DNA from: Paracoccaceae bacterium
GTDB taxonomy: Bacteria > Pseudomonadota > Alphaproteobacteria > Rhodobacterales > Rhodobacteraceae
Direction: 5' to 3'
Length of the DNA stretch: 34,973 bases
NCBI GenBank assembly: GCA_019634215.1
Contig: JAHQVS010000045.1
Coordinates: forward strand, 1 to 34,973
How positions within the stretch are numbered: position 1 is the first letter of the stretch; each line of letters starts with the position of its first letter. The notes under the pieces were generated by a model. The model ran no database searches. It was not told the DNA's origin and saw only the letters and a program-made list of their open reading frames with translations. Positions 8,565 through 16,934 of the stretch are shown piece after piece. The position numbers and the translations under genes were made by a program.

Positions 8565-10123
8565 TTGGCGGCGCCGAGCGCCCAGCGCACCCGATATTGC
8601 TGTCAGTTCGCAATGCGTCCAAAGTCTACCCTGGCACGCGCGCCTTGGATCAAGTCGATTTCGATGTGCGCGGCGGGGCCGTGAATGTGCTGGTCGGCGA
8701 GAATGGGGCCGGCAAGTCGACCCTGATGAAAATTGCCGCAGGGGTGGAACAGCCGACCGAAGGCGAGATCATTATCGATGAGGCCCCTGTAAGATTCTCA
8801 GATACACGCCATGCCGCACGCCATGGTGTGGGCATCATCTTTCAAGAGCTGAACCTGTTTCCAAACATGACCGTGGCGGAGAATATTTTCATTTCCCGCG
8901 AGAAACTGCGTGGCGGAATTGACATTAACGCCCCTGCGCAGCGTGAAGCGGCGCGTGGCCTGATGCGGCGGCTGGAGCATGATATCTCGCCGGATGCGTT
9001 GGTTGGAGAACTGACGATCGGCGAGCAGCAACTTGTCGAGATCGCCAAGGCGTTATCGCAAGACGCGAAGATCCTGATCATGGATGAACCGACCTCGGCG
9101 CTCAGTGCGGCTGAGGTTGAGATCTTATTCCGGGTGATCGCCGACCTGAAACGGCGGGGCGTCGGCATTGTTTACATCTCCCACCGCCTAGAAGAGCTGA
9201 TCCGCATCGGCGACTATGTGACCGTGCTGCGCGATGGGCGGGTGACCGGTGCGCGGGGTATGGAGGGGGTCGACGTTCCCTGGATCGTGCGCAACATGAT
9301 CGGCGCCGCCTCAAAGGACTACGCCAAAACAGATCACCATGCCTTTGGGGCGGAGATGTTTCGGGCGGAAGAAATCCGCTTGCCCAGCCCTGCTGGCGGC
9401 TTCGCGGTCGACAGCGTGTCAATGTCAGTCCGCTCCGGCGAGATCCTGGGCGTCTATGGGCTGATGGGCGCAGGTCGTTCCGAGTTTTGCGAATGCGTCA
9501 TCGGCAAACATCGGCACGCCAGCGGCGCGCTTCATCTCGATGGCGCGCCGCTCGATGAGCCAGATATTGCGGGCCGTATTCGTCGCGGCGTTGCGCTGAT
9601 CCCTGAGGATCGTAAGCTCGACGGCTTGGTTCAGATCATGTCGATCCGCGAAAACATGACATTGTCGAACTTGCGTGAGTTCGCGCGCCGCCTCGGCCTG
9701 GATTTAAAGAGCGAAGCCCAGGCCGTGCTGAGCTTTGTGCGAGATTTGACCATCAAGGCGGCCAGCGTTGAGAACCCGGTCAGCGCGCTGTCCGGCGGAA
9801 ACCAACAAAAGGTGGTGATCGGCAAGGCCCTGATGACGAAGCCAAAGCTGTTGTTGATGGACGAGCCCAGCAGGGGCATCGACATTGGCGCCAAAGCGGA
9901 GGTGTTTCGCACCATGCGGCGGCTAGCCGCCGAAGGCATGGCGATCATTTTCGTCACCTCTGATCTTGAAGAGGTGATGTCTCTATCAGACCGCATCATC
10001 GTTATGTCCAACGGGCGCATTACTGGCGAATTCACGCCAGAAGGCACGGCGGAAGCCGACATTGTCGCCGCGTCCGCCGTCGGCCATGCGCCTGACACAC
10101 GCCTTTCGGAGTCGATAGCATGA
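8561..10123 (+). CDS. Sugar ABC transporter ATP-binding protein, RbsA/MglA type
   Basis: A 520-residue protein with two fused nucleotide-binding domains, as is standard for CUT2 importers. Domain 1 has Walker A GENGAGKST (about residue 45), the helical signature LTIGEQQLVEIAKAL and Walker B ILIMDEPTSAL. Domain 2 has the degenerate Walker A region GLMGAGRSE typical of RbsA C-terminal halves, a signature LSGGNQQKVVIGKAL and LLLMDEPSRGID. It powers import through the permease encoded immediately downstream (four-base overlap). The substrate is assumed to be the same pentose as that of the 6865-7812 protein. Confidence 0.95.
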   Translation: MIGGAERPAHPILLSVRNASKVYPGTRALDQVDFDVRGGAVNVLVGENGAGKSTLMKIAAGVEQPTEGEIIIDEAPVRFSDTRHAARHGVGIIFQELNLFPNMTVAENIFISREKLRGGIDINAPAQREAARGLMRRLEHDISPDALVGELTIGEQQLVEIAKALSQDAKILIMDEPTSALSAAEVEILFRVIADLKRRGVGIVYISHRLEELIRIGDYVTVLRDGRVTGARGMEGVDVPWIVRNMIGAASKDYAKTDHHAFGAEMFRAEEIRLPSPAGGFAVDSVSMSVRSGEILGVYGLMGAGRSEFCECVIGKHRHASGALHLDGAPLDEPDIAGRIRRGVALIPEDRKLDGLVQIMSIRENMTLSNLREFARRLGLDLKSEAQAVLSFVRDLTIKAASVENPVSALSGGNQQKVVIGKALMTKPKLLLMDEPSRGIDIGAKAEVFRTMRRLAAEGMAIIFVTSDLEEVMSLSDRIIVMSNGRITGEFTPEGTAEADIVAASAVGHAPDTRLSESIA

Positions 10124-11193
10124 CCACCACCATCGCGGACCGGCCCGCCGCTGTCGGCGGCGATCAATCGCTGTTGCTTCTGCTGTTGAAGCTTCGCACT
10201 TTCATCGCGCTGATCGCGGTGTTCGTGTTCTTTTCGATCGCGGCGCCGAACTTCCTGAGCGCCGAGAACTTCGTCATCATGTCGAAACATGTGGCGCTCA
10301 ACGCCTTCTTGGCGATTGGCATGACGTTTGTGATCATTACGGGGGGAATTGACCTTTCGGTCGGCTCAATCGTCGGACTGTGCGGCATGGTGGCTGGCTG
10401 GCTGATCCTCTATGGTATCGACCTCAACCTGATTGGGGTTCCGTATACGATCTACTTCAATACCGTGGAGATCGTTGCTCTCACATTGCTGGTTGGGATT
10501 GCAGTGGGAGCGGTCAACGGCGTGTTGATTACCCGGCTCAGCGTCGCCCCGTTTATTGCGACGCTCGGAACGCTCTATGTCGCACGTGGCTTGGCGTTGC
10601 TGTCTTCCGATGGTGCAACCTTCCCGAATTTGGTTGGTAGCGAGGAGTTCGGCTCTACAGGTTTCGCTGCGCTCGGGGCGGGCACGTTCCTTGGCATCCC
10701 GTTTATGATCTGGACCTTGATCGCGGTGTCGGGAGGCGCGGCTTACCTGGCGGCGCGAACGCCGCTCGGCCGCCATATCTACGCGGTCGGGGGCAATGAA
10801 CGGGGTGCGGCGCTTTCGGGGGTGAAAGTCGATCGCGTGAAGATGTTTGTGTACATGTTCTCCGGCTGTTGCGCGGCAATCGTGGGGCTGATCATCTCGT
10901 CCCAACTCGTCGCCTCACACCCCGCGACAGGGGAGACCTTTGAGCTAAATGCGATCGCCGCCGCCGTGTTGGGAGGCACATCGATGTCTGGCGGGCGGGG
11001 GCGGATTTTGGGAACCATCGTCGGCGCTTTCGTGATCGGCATACTCTCCGACGGGCTGGTGATGATGGGCGTCAGCGCCTTTTGGCAGACGGTTATCAAA
11101 GGCCTCGTCATTATCGCCGCCGTCGTTGTCGATCAAGCTCAGCAACGGCTACAGGCGCGGATCGCGCTACAGCAACAAGCGGCATTAGCGTAA
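10120..11193 (+). CDS. Sugar ABC transporter permease, RbsC type
   Basis: A 357-residue inner-membrane protein of the BPD_transp_2 family, with about eight to ten hydrophobic segments beginning at LLLLKLRTFIALIAVFVFF. The family's conserved regions are visible: ITGGIDLSVGSIVGL (residues about 72-86), NGVLITRLSVAPFIATLGTL, and GRHIYAVGGNERGAALSGV, the last being the cytoplasmic loop facing the ATPase. It probably forms a homodimer channel. It is last of the importer genes and is followed 14 bases later by the Gfo/Idh/MocA dehydrogenase, so the two are likely cotranscribed. Confidence 0.95.
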   Translation: MTTTIADRPAAVGGDQSLLLLLLKLRTFIALIAVFVFFSIAAPNFLSAENFVIMSKHVALNAFLAIGMTFVIITGGIDLSVGSIVGLCGMVAGWLILYGIDLNLIGVPYTIYFNTVEIVALTLLVGIAVGAVNGVLITRLSVAPFIATLGTLYVARGLALLSSDGATFPNLVGSEEFGSTGFAALGAGTFLGIPFMIWTLIAVSGGAAYLAARTPLGRHIYAVGGNERGAALSGVKVDRVKMFVYMFSGCCAAIVGLIISSQLVASHPATGETFELNAIAAAVLGGTSMSGGRGRILGTIVGAFVIGILSDGLVMMGVSAFWQTVIKGLVIIAAVVVDQAQQRLQARIALQQQAALA

Positions 11194-11207
11194 ACAGGAG
11201 CAGGACA

Positions 11208-12227
11208 ATGAAAACAGGCGCGCTGATTGGCTGCGGTTTTTTCGCCGAGAACCATCTTCATGCTTGGCGGGATGTGGCCGGTGCGGAGATCAGCGCGATT
11301 TGCGATCGTGATCCCGAGCGCCTGCGCATTGTCGGAGAGATGTTCGGGATCGACCGGCGCTACGCCGACGCCGAACAGATGCTGACGGATGGGTCCTTCG
11401 ACTTCGTCGATATCGCCACCACGGTGGCGTCGCATCGGCCCTTGGTTGAGCTGGTCGCCCAAAGTGGCGCGCATATCATTTGCCAGAAACCTTTCGCCGA
11501 CAGCATGACCGACGCGCGCGCTATGGTGGCGGCCGCAAACGCTGCTGGGCTCTCACTGATGGTCCATGAGAATTTCCGATGGCAGTCGGCGATCCGGGCG
11601 GCGAAGGCGTTGATTGACGACGGTTCAATTGGAGAGCCGTTCTGGGGGCGGGTGAGCTTTCGCTCCGCCTATGATGTTTATGCCGCCCAGCCCTATCTCG
11701 CGACGGATGACAAATTCATAATTCAGGACCTGGGCATCCATCTGCTCGATATTGCTCGGTTCTTATTCGGCGATGTGGCGGCGCTGAGCGCGAGCACCCG
11801 GCGGGTAAACCCAAAAATCCGCGCCGAGGACGTCGCCACTATGCTCCTCCACCACAAGAGCGGCCTCGCCTCCATGGTGGACTGTAGCTACGCCACCCAG
11901 CTTCCCGAGGAGAGTTTTCCGCAAACCCTGCTGGAAATCGACGGGGAGAAGGGGACGTTGCGCCTCTCGGTCGGGTATCGGTTGACGCTGACGGATCAGC
12001 AGGGAACGCGGGAGATCGATGTTTCGCCGCCGCTGCTCCCTTGGGCGGAGCGGCCATGGCACAACATTCAAGAAAGCGTCTTTGCGATCCAGCAACACTT
12101 TGTAGAGCAACTTGAGAAGGGCGGCGTCACGGAAACTTCGGGCGCGGACAATTTGAAAACGCTCGAATTGGTGTATGGCGCGTATGAGTCCGCCGCGGAT
12201 CATGGGAAGAGCGTCACCCTAGAGTAA
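11208..12227 (+). CDS. apsD: Gfo/Idh/MocA family oxidoreductase, probable D-apiose dehydrogenase
   Basis: A 339-residue NAD(P)-dependent sugar dehydrogenase. The Rossmann nucleotide loop is ALIGCGFFAENH at residues 5-16, the catalytic-lysine motif is CQKPFADS with K94 (the family's EKP motif with Q in place of E), and the active-site helix is QDLGIHLLDIARFLFG. In known apiose loci a member of this family, ApsD, oxidises D-apiofuranose to D-apionolactone, which needs a lactonase (ApnL) before ApnO; no lactonase is seen in the window. The start at 11208 has AGGAG seven bases upstream; the longer open frame from 11082 would overlap the permease by more than 100 bases. Another aldose or inositol dehydrogenase is the main alternative. 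Confidence 0.8.
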   Translation: MKTGALIGCGFFAENHLHAWRDVAGAEISAICDRDPERLRIVGEMFGIDRRYADAEQMLTDGSFDFVDIATTVASHRPLVELVAQSGAHIICQKPFADSMTDARAMVAAANAAGLSLMVHENFRWQSAIRAAKALIDDGSIGEPFWGRVSFRSAYDVYAAQPYLATDDKFIIQDLGIHLLDIARFLFGDVAALSASTRRVNPKIRAEDVATMLLHHKSGLASMVDCSYATQLPEESFPQTLLEIDGEKGTLRLSVGYRLTLTDQQGTREIDVSPPLLPWAERPWHNIQESVFAIQQHFVEQLEKGGVTETSGADNLKTLELVYGAYESAADHGKSVTLE

Positions 12228-12271
12228 ATGCTGATCTGATGCTCTCAGATAATTGTTTTTATATTCACTTT

Positions 12272-12300
12272 GGCGATTGGCTTGCGCCAAGCCGATCGCC
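12272..12300 (+). terminator. Stem-loop after the apsD-like gene
   Basis: Arms of 13 bases, GGCGATTGGCTTG and CAAGCCGATCGCC, pair with one G-U wobble around the loop CGC. It stands 44 bases past the stop codon. No U tract follows, so it may be a 3' stabilising hairpin or a weak terminator rather than a classical intrinsic terminator. Confidence 0.5.
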
Positions 12301-12366
12301 GTCGGCGCGAGGTTAGAGGCCGAACTGCCCTATTGTGATGTCTTTAAGCGCATGATGCCGGTCCTA

Positions 12367-12395
12367 TTGAAGCGTTTTGATATGATCAGTATTTG
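12367..12395 (+). promoter_or_regulatory. Regulator gene promoter with embedded operator
   Basis: TTGAAG (12367-12372), a 17-base spacer and TATTTG (12390-12395) form a plausible sigma-70 promoter. The spacer plus -10 contains TGATATGATCAGTATTTG (12378-12395), nearly identical to the minus-strand readings at 3140-3160 and 5885-5902. The FCD regulator therefore probably represses its own gene. Here only the left half of the dyad is well kept. Confidence 0.6.
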
Positions 12396-12462
12396 ATGGT
12401 GTCTCTCGCCTTGCAGGGGAGCGGAGTCGCAATAGGCATAGGTCGAGGAGACCACTGAACAC

Positions 12463-13197
12463 ATGGCGAAACCGACGCAGATGGGTTCGAGCCCCTCCCC
12501 AGAGAGAATCGTTCGAAAAAAGCTGTCAGATCAAGTCTTTGAGCGTCTGAGGCAGATGATCGAGAGCCGAGAAGTCTGCCCTGGAGAGCTTATGCCCTCA
12601 GAGCGCGACTTGATGGAACAGTTTGGCGTCGGCAGGCCTGCGGTGCGCGAAGCGATGCAGTCGATGCATGTGAGGGGTTTGATTACAATCTCCCATGGCG
12701 GGCGGGCGCGGGTCAATCACCTCTCGACGGACATGGCGTTCCAAAACATGGACTCGATCGCGCGGCTCCTGCTCTCGACGTCACCGGAGAATCTGGAGCA
12801 CTTGAAAGAAGCAAGGAGGATGTTCGAGCTGGGGATGGCGCGTCTTGCTGCGGAGAACGCGACCGAGGCTGATATTGCAGATCTGCGCGCCCTGATTGAA
12901 CAGCAGCGTTCGCTTTTGAAGGAGGCAGAGCCCTTTATTCAGGTCGATATGCAGTTTCATCGGCGTATCGCTGAGATCTCAGCGAACCCGATTTTTATCG
13001 GATTGAGTGAGGCGATGCTCGATTGGTTGTTCCATTACCACGCCTATCTGTTGCGCTGGAGCGGCAAGGAGAAGATGACGCTGCGAGAACACGAGGCGAT
13101 TACCGACGCGATCGCGGCGCGGGCGCCGGATAAGGCGATTGAGACGATGCGCATTCATCTCGATCGCTCCAACAGCTTGTATGCTCATCCTGGCTAA
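12463..13197 (+). CDS. GntR family transcriptional regulator, FadR/FCD subfamily (NanR-like)
   Basis: A 244-residue regulator with an N-terminal winged helix-turn-helix at about 18-88 (KLSDQVFERLRQMIESREVC, then PSERDLMEQFGVGRPAVREAM and LITISHGGRARV) and a C-terminal FCD ligand-binding domain at about 95-235. FCD metal-site residues are visible: D and H in DMQFHRRI, the histidines of FHYHAY, EHEAI and the late IHLDRS. It is the only regulator in the sugar locus. The dyad motif in its promoter recurs at two catabolic promoters, so it probably represses all three and is released by a pathway intermediate. The start at 12463 has GAGGAG about 12 bases upstream, rather far; ATG 12481 is an alternative. 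Confidence 0.9.
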   Translation: MAKPTQMGSSPSPERIVRKKLSDQVFERLRQMIESREVCPGELMPSERDLMEQFGVGRPAVREAMQSMHVRGLITISHGGRARVNHLSTDMAFQNMDSIARLLLSTSPENLEHLKEARRMFELGMARLAAENATEADIADLRALIEQQRSLLKEAEPFIQVDMQFHRRIAEISANPIFIGLSEAMLDWLFHYHAYLLRWSGKEKMTLREHEAITDAIAARAPDKAIETMRIHLDRSNSLYAHPG

Positions 13198-13350
13198 CCG
13201 CCGTGAACTGATCTTTGCCTCAAGGCGCTGCAGCGTTGGTGGTCAGCACGCTTCTCCCGTTGGATATCATCGTCTCAGCTAATATCTGAGTGCTCTTCGA
13301 CAGAAGCCCGCCTCGCAATGGCGGCGTTCGGGGAAGTTAACCGAGTGTTG

Positions 13351-13378
13351 GCCGACGGCTTGGCGTCGGCGGTTTTTT
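13351..13378 (+). terminator. Intrinsic terminator after the GntR gene
   Basis: GCCGACG (13351-13357), loop GCTTGG, CGTCGGC (13364-13370), then GG and six T. This is a clear rho-independent terminator reading left to right, separating the sugar locus from glyS. The rest of the 277-base gap (13198-13474) shows no gene. Confidence 0.8.
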
Positions 13379-13474
13379 CAGCGATAAGCGCCTCGATCTC
13401 GTGAAGGCCGCAGCACCGCCGTCAGGTTGGGCGCGCGCCTCGCTTCCCTTGTCTACGATCGACTGAGGCGCCGC

Positions 13475-15745
13475 ATGGCCGAGCTGCTGTTGGAATTGTT
13501 CTCCGAGGAAATCCCCGCCCGTATGCAAGCCAAGGCGGCAGAGGATTTGTCGCGCTTGGTGGTGAAGGGGCTGGAGGGGGCTGGCGTCTCGTTGGGGCGC
13601 GCCGCCGCCTACGCAACGCCGCGCCGGTTGTGCCTGCATATCGAAGATTTGGGGCTGGAGACGCCCGCCGTTAGTGAGGAGTTTAAGGGCCCTCGCGTTG
13701 GCGCGCCGCCGCAGGCGTTGGAAGGTTTCCTACGGAAGGTCGGCCTGAGTGAGGATCAATTGGAGAAGCGCGCTGACAAGAAGGGCGAGGTGTGGATCGC
13801 CAACGTCCAGCGCCCTGCGCGTCAGACCTCTGACATCCTCGCTGAGCTGATGCCGGAGACGATCCGGAGTTTCCCTTGGCCGAAATCCATGCGCTGGGGG
13901 GCTGGCGAGCTACGCTGGGTGCGTCCGTTGCGCTCGATCCTATGCCTGATCTCCGTGGGCGAGAATGCGCGCGTGGCGTCCTTCGAGGTGGAGGGCCTTG
14001 CCAGCGGTGACACCACCCAGGGTCACCGTTTCCTGAGCATTGACAAGAAATCCGGCGCGCCAAAGCTGTTGCAGGTCAGGAATTTCAAGGATTACGCCGC
14101 CCAGTTGAAGCGCGCCAAGGTGTTGCTTGATCCGGCTGAGCGCGCCGCAGCCATTGAGAAGGAAGCTGCAGAGCTAGCAGCCACTGAAGGGCTGGAGGTT
14201 GTGTCCGACCCTGGACTGCTGCGTGAGGTGGCGGGGCTGGTCGAGCATCCGGTCTGTTTGCTCGGCGTCGTCGATTCTGAGTTTCAGGAGCTGCCGCCGG
14301 AGGTGCTGCAAACTTCTATGAAGGAGCATCAGAAATTCTTCTCGGTTCGTGACCCTACGACCGGGAAGATCGTGAAGTTCCTGACCGTGTCCAACATGAC
14401 CGCAGATGATGGCGGCGCGCGGATTGTTGCTGGCAACGAGCGGGTGCTGCGCGCGCGCCTGGCGGACGCGCGGTTCTTCTACCGCAACGATCTCGCCAAG
14501 CCACTGGCGGAGAATGTCGCCAAGCTGGAGGCGGTGACCTTCCACAATCAGCTCGGCTCCCAGGCGGACCGGGTTGCGCGGATGCGGGCCTTGGCCTCGG
14601 ATTTGGCGCCGCTGGTTGGGGCGGAGCCGGAGCAGGCCGATCGCGCCGCGCTGCTGGCCAAGGCTGATCTCGCCTCCGAGATGGTCTACGAGTTCCCCGA
14701 GCTGCAGGGCCTGATGGGGCGCTATTACGCGGAGGCAGCCGGCGAACCCGCCGCCGTCACCGGCGCCATTGAAGGTCATTACGCTCCGCTCGGCCCGACC
14801 GACGACGCACCGGATCAGCCGATCGCCATCGCCGTAGCGCTGGCGGACAAGCTCGATTCTCTGGCCGCGTTCTGGACCATCGGCGCCAAGCCGACCGGTT
14901 CCGGCGACCCGTTCGCTTTGCGCCGCGCTGCATTGGGTGTCATTCGGATAATATTGGATAATAAACTCAAGCTCCGATTGTCCCGCGCCTTCGCCGGCCA
15001 CGCTGAACGGATTGAACAGGACGTGGTCGCCACCGTCCGCCGGGGCGACGAGGTGTTAGCCGAGGGCTCAACCAAGCGGCTCGGCGAGTGGCGGGAGGCG
15101 ATGCGCGCCGAGGGCATGCGCGTCGGCCCGAACCGTGACGCGCTCGCTATGGCTGGAACGCCCGACGCCGCCGACCGGCTGGTGATTTCCCGCAAGCTGT
15201 TCGACGCCGATATTCAAGCTGATCTGCTTGCTTTCTTCGAGGACCGCCTGAAGGTCTATTTCCGCGATCACGGTGCGCGGTATGATGTGGTCGACGCGGT
15301 GCTGACCCTGCGCGGCGGCGGTGATGACTTGCTGAAGGTCAAGCGCCGGGTCGACGCCCTCGGGGCGTTGCTGGGGAGCGAGGATGGCGAAAATCTGCTC
15401 GCCGCCTATAAACGCGCCAACAACATCCTAGAGGCCGAAGAGAAGAAGGATGGCGTCGAATATTCCGGCGCGCCGGATGTCAAATACGCCGAGCAGGATG
15501 AAGAACGCGCCCTGTTCGCCGCCCTCGACGCTGCTGACGCCGCCGTTAAGCCTGCCCTGAAGGAGGAGGATTACGCCGCAGCCATGACCGCCATGGCCGC
15601 GTTGCGACAGCCCCTGGACGCATTTTTCGACCATGTCACCGTGAATGCTGAAAGCGGTATCACGCGCCGGAACCGTCTTTGCCTGCTGCACCGGTTGCGG
15701 CAAACCATGGCGCAGGTGGCTAACTTCGCCGCCTTGGAGGGGTAG
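13475..15745 (+). CDS. glyS: Glycine--tRNA ligase beta subunit
   Basis: The beta subunit of the bacterial alpha2-beta2 glycyl-tRNA synthetase, 756 residues. The N-terminus MAELLLELFSEEIPARMQ is the family's standard opening, so I start at 13475 rather than at the upstream in-frame ATG 13427. Further hallmarks are FPWPKSMRWG, HPVCLLGVVDSEFQELPPEVLQTSMKEHQKFF in shortened view, ARLADARFFYRND, LASEMVYEFPELQGLMGRYYA and GDPFALRRAALG. It binds tRNA-Gly and complements the catalytic alpha subunit. The alpha gene, glyQ, is normally directly upstream but is not in this window; the sugar locus and its terminator stand there instead. Confidence 0.96.
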   Translation: MAELLLELFSEEIPARMQAKAAEDLSRLVVKGLEGAGVSLGRAAAYATPRRLCLHIEDLGLETPAVSEEFKGPRVGAPPQALEGFLRKVGLSEDQLEKRADKKGEVWIANVQRPARQTSDILAELMPETIRSFPWPKSMRWGAGELRWVRPLRSILCLISVGENARVASFEVEGLASGDTTQGHRFLSIDKKSGAPKLLQVRNFKDYAAQLKRAKVLLDPAERAAAIEKEAAELAATEGLEVVSDPGLLREVAGLVEHPVCLLGVVDSEFQELPPEVLQTSMKEHQKFFSVRDPTTGKIVKFLTVSNMTADDGGARIVAGNERVLRARLADARFFYRNDLAKPLAENVAKLEAVTFHNQLGSQADRVARMRALASDLAPLVGAEPEQADRAALLAKADLASEMVYEFPELQGLMGRYYAEAAGEPAAVTGAIEGHYAPLGPTDDAPDQPIAIAVALADKLDSLAAFWTIGAKPTGSGDPFALRRAALGVIRIILDNKLKLRLSRAFAGHAERIEQDVVATVRRGDEVLAEGSTKRLGEWREAMRAEGMRVGPNRDALAMAGTPDAADRLVISRKLFDADIQADLLAFFEDRLKVYFRDHGARYDVVDAVLTLRGGGDDLLKVKRRVDALGALLGSEDGENLLAAYKRANNILEAEEKKDGVEYSGAPDVKYAEQDEERALFAALDAADAAVKPALKEEDYAAAMTAMAALRQPLDAFFDHVTVNAESGITRRNRLCLLHRLRQTMAQVANFAALEG

Positions 15746-15845
15746 GGGGACGGCAAAGCTGTAGGTGGGGTCACTCTCAGACCCGCTTGTGGAGCGCCGC
15801 ACGGCTGAATTACACTCCGGGTGGGTTGATAGCAGTGGGGCGGCT

Positions 15846-16913
15846 ATGATGATCAGACTTCAGGGAATACGGCTCGTTGCGATCGCGGCAGGGGTGTTGG
15901 CGGCGACCGAGGCGTCGGCGCAAACACTCTGCGCCAATCCCAACGCTGTTTGCCGAACGCGAATCGACACCGCCTGCCTGCAAGGCAACCGTGTCGGCGC
16001 ATCTTCCATTGAGGTCGACGATGTCGCCGCTAATGGCAACTGCGCGACGCAGTTTGACGCGTATCGCCAATGCTTAACAGACGTCGCCCAGCAATGTGCG
16101 AATAATGGAGAGGCGCGCAGCAGTGGCGGCCGCTGTTCGGGGGAGGACGCCCGGCAACTCTATGATGTGATCGCCGAGAGTAACGATGTCGATGAGTTAG
16201 CGGCTTTTGTCGAGGCTTGCCCCAACACCCCTCAGGCGCGTTTGGCCCAGGTGAAGTTGCGACGGTTGCGTGGGAGCCAAGCGGCGCCCATCGATCCGTC
16301 AAAAACACTCCCGACCGCATTCAAGTCCCCGGCTTTTCCACGCTCAGAGGATCTTCGCGCGGCGCAGCGTGAATTGCGGCGGTTAAAGCTCTATTCGGGC
16401 GATGTTGATGGCGACTGGGGCGGCGGATCGCGCAACGCCCTCATGGCGTTTCAGCGTCAGGCGGGCTTGTCGCCAACTGAAGGTCAGTTGACCGAGGAGA
16501 GTTTGCTTGCGCTCTATGACGCCCAGGCGCGCCCGAACTCTCAACCCACGGCCAATCTGCCGAGCGCTGCTGAAGTCATCGTCTCAAAAGGGAGTTGGCT
16601 GAAAAAGTTTAATATCAATATTGAGAGCGATCCTGCGCCGACCTACTTCACTCATTATTTCATGGCCTCGGAGAGCAGTGAGTGGATTGCCGGTGGGTCT
16701 ATTCTGATTGGCGATAAGTGGGACCAATCAATGAGCCCGTTTTTCAGGATCATTCATGGATCGGCGTCCGATGAATACAACAGATACGCCCGGCATTTGG
16801 ATACGATGAGTTATCTTGGCCCGGAATGGCGGCCAGAGTTTTTACAGTTAAGCGAAGAGGTGCGGAAACAGTTGGGCCAAGAACATCTGGAGATGCGGGT
16901 TCAGGGGCCGTAG
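15846..16913 (+). CDS. Exported protein with peptidoglycan-binding domain
   Basis: A 355-residue protein starting MMIRLQGIRLVAIAAGVLAATEASAQ, a Sec signal peptide cleaved after about residue 27. A cysteine-rich stretch follows (five or more Cys in residues 30-120, probably disulphide bonded in the periplasm). A PG_binding_1 domain lies at about 170-225: DLRAAQRELRRLKLYSGDVDGDWGGGSRNAL in shortened view, with the classical G-D-x-D-G-x-x-G core. The C-terminal 120 residues match no family I recognise. GGGG precedes the ATG. The gene follows glyS by 100 bases and ends 21 bases from the convergent sbcC. Role unknown; cell-wall association is inferred. Confidence 0.8.
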   Translation: MMIRLQGIRLVAIAAGVLAATEASAQTLCANPNAVCRTRIDTACLQGNRVGASSIEVDDVAANGNCATQFDAYRQCLTDVAQQCANNGEARSSGGRCSGEDARQLYDVIAESNDVDELAAFVEACPNTPQARLAQVKLRRLRGSQAAPIDPSKTLPTAFKSPAFPRSEDLRAAQRELRRLKLYSGDVDGDWGGGSRNALMAFQRQAGLSPTEGQLTEESLLALYDAQARPNSQPTANLPSAAEVIVSKGSWLKKFNINIESDPAPTYFTHYFMASESSEWIAGGSILIGDKWDQSMSPFFRIIHGSASDEYNRYARHLDTMSYLGPEWRPEFLQLSEEVRKQLGQEHLEMRVQGP

Positions 16914-16934
16914 AGCCCCCAAACCATGGGTGCG

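Noticed and set aside
14174-15001. Open frame of 275 residues opposite glyS
   Set aside because: Antisense shadow of a strongly conserved synthetase gene, caused by GC-rich codon use; no start signals.
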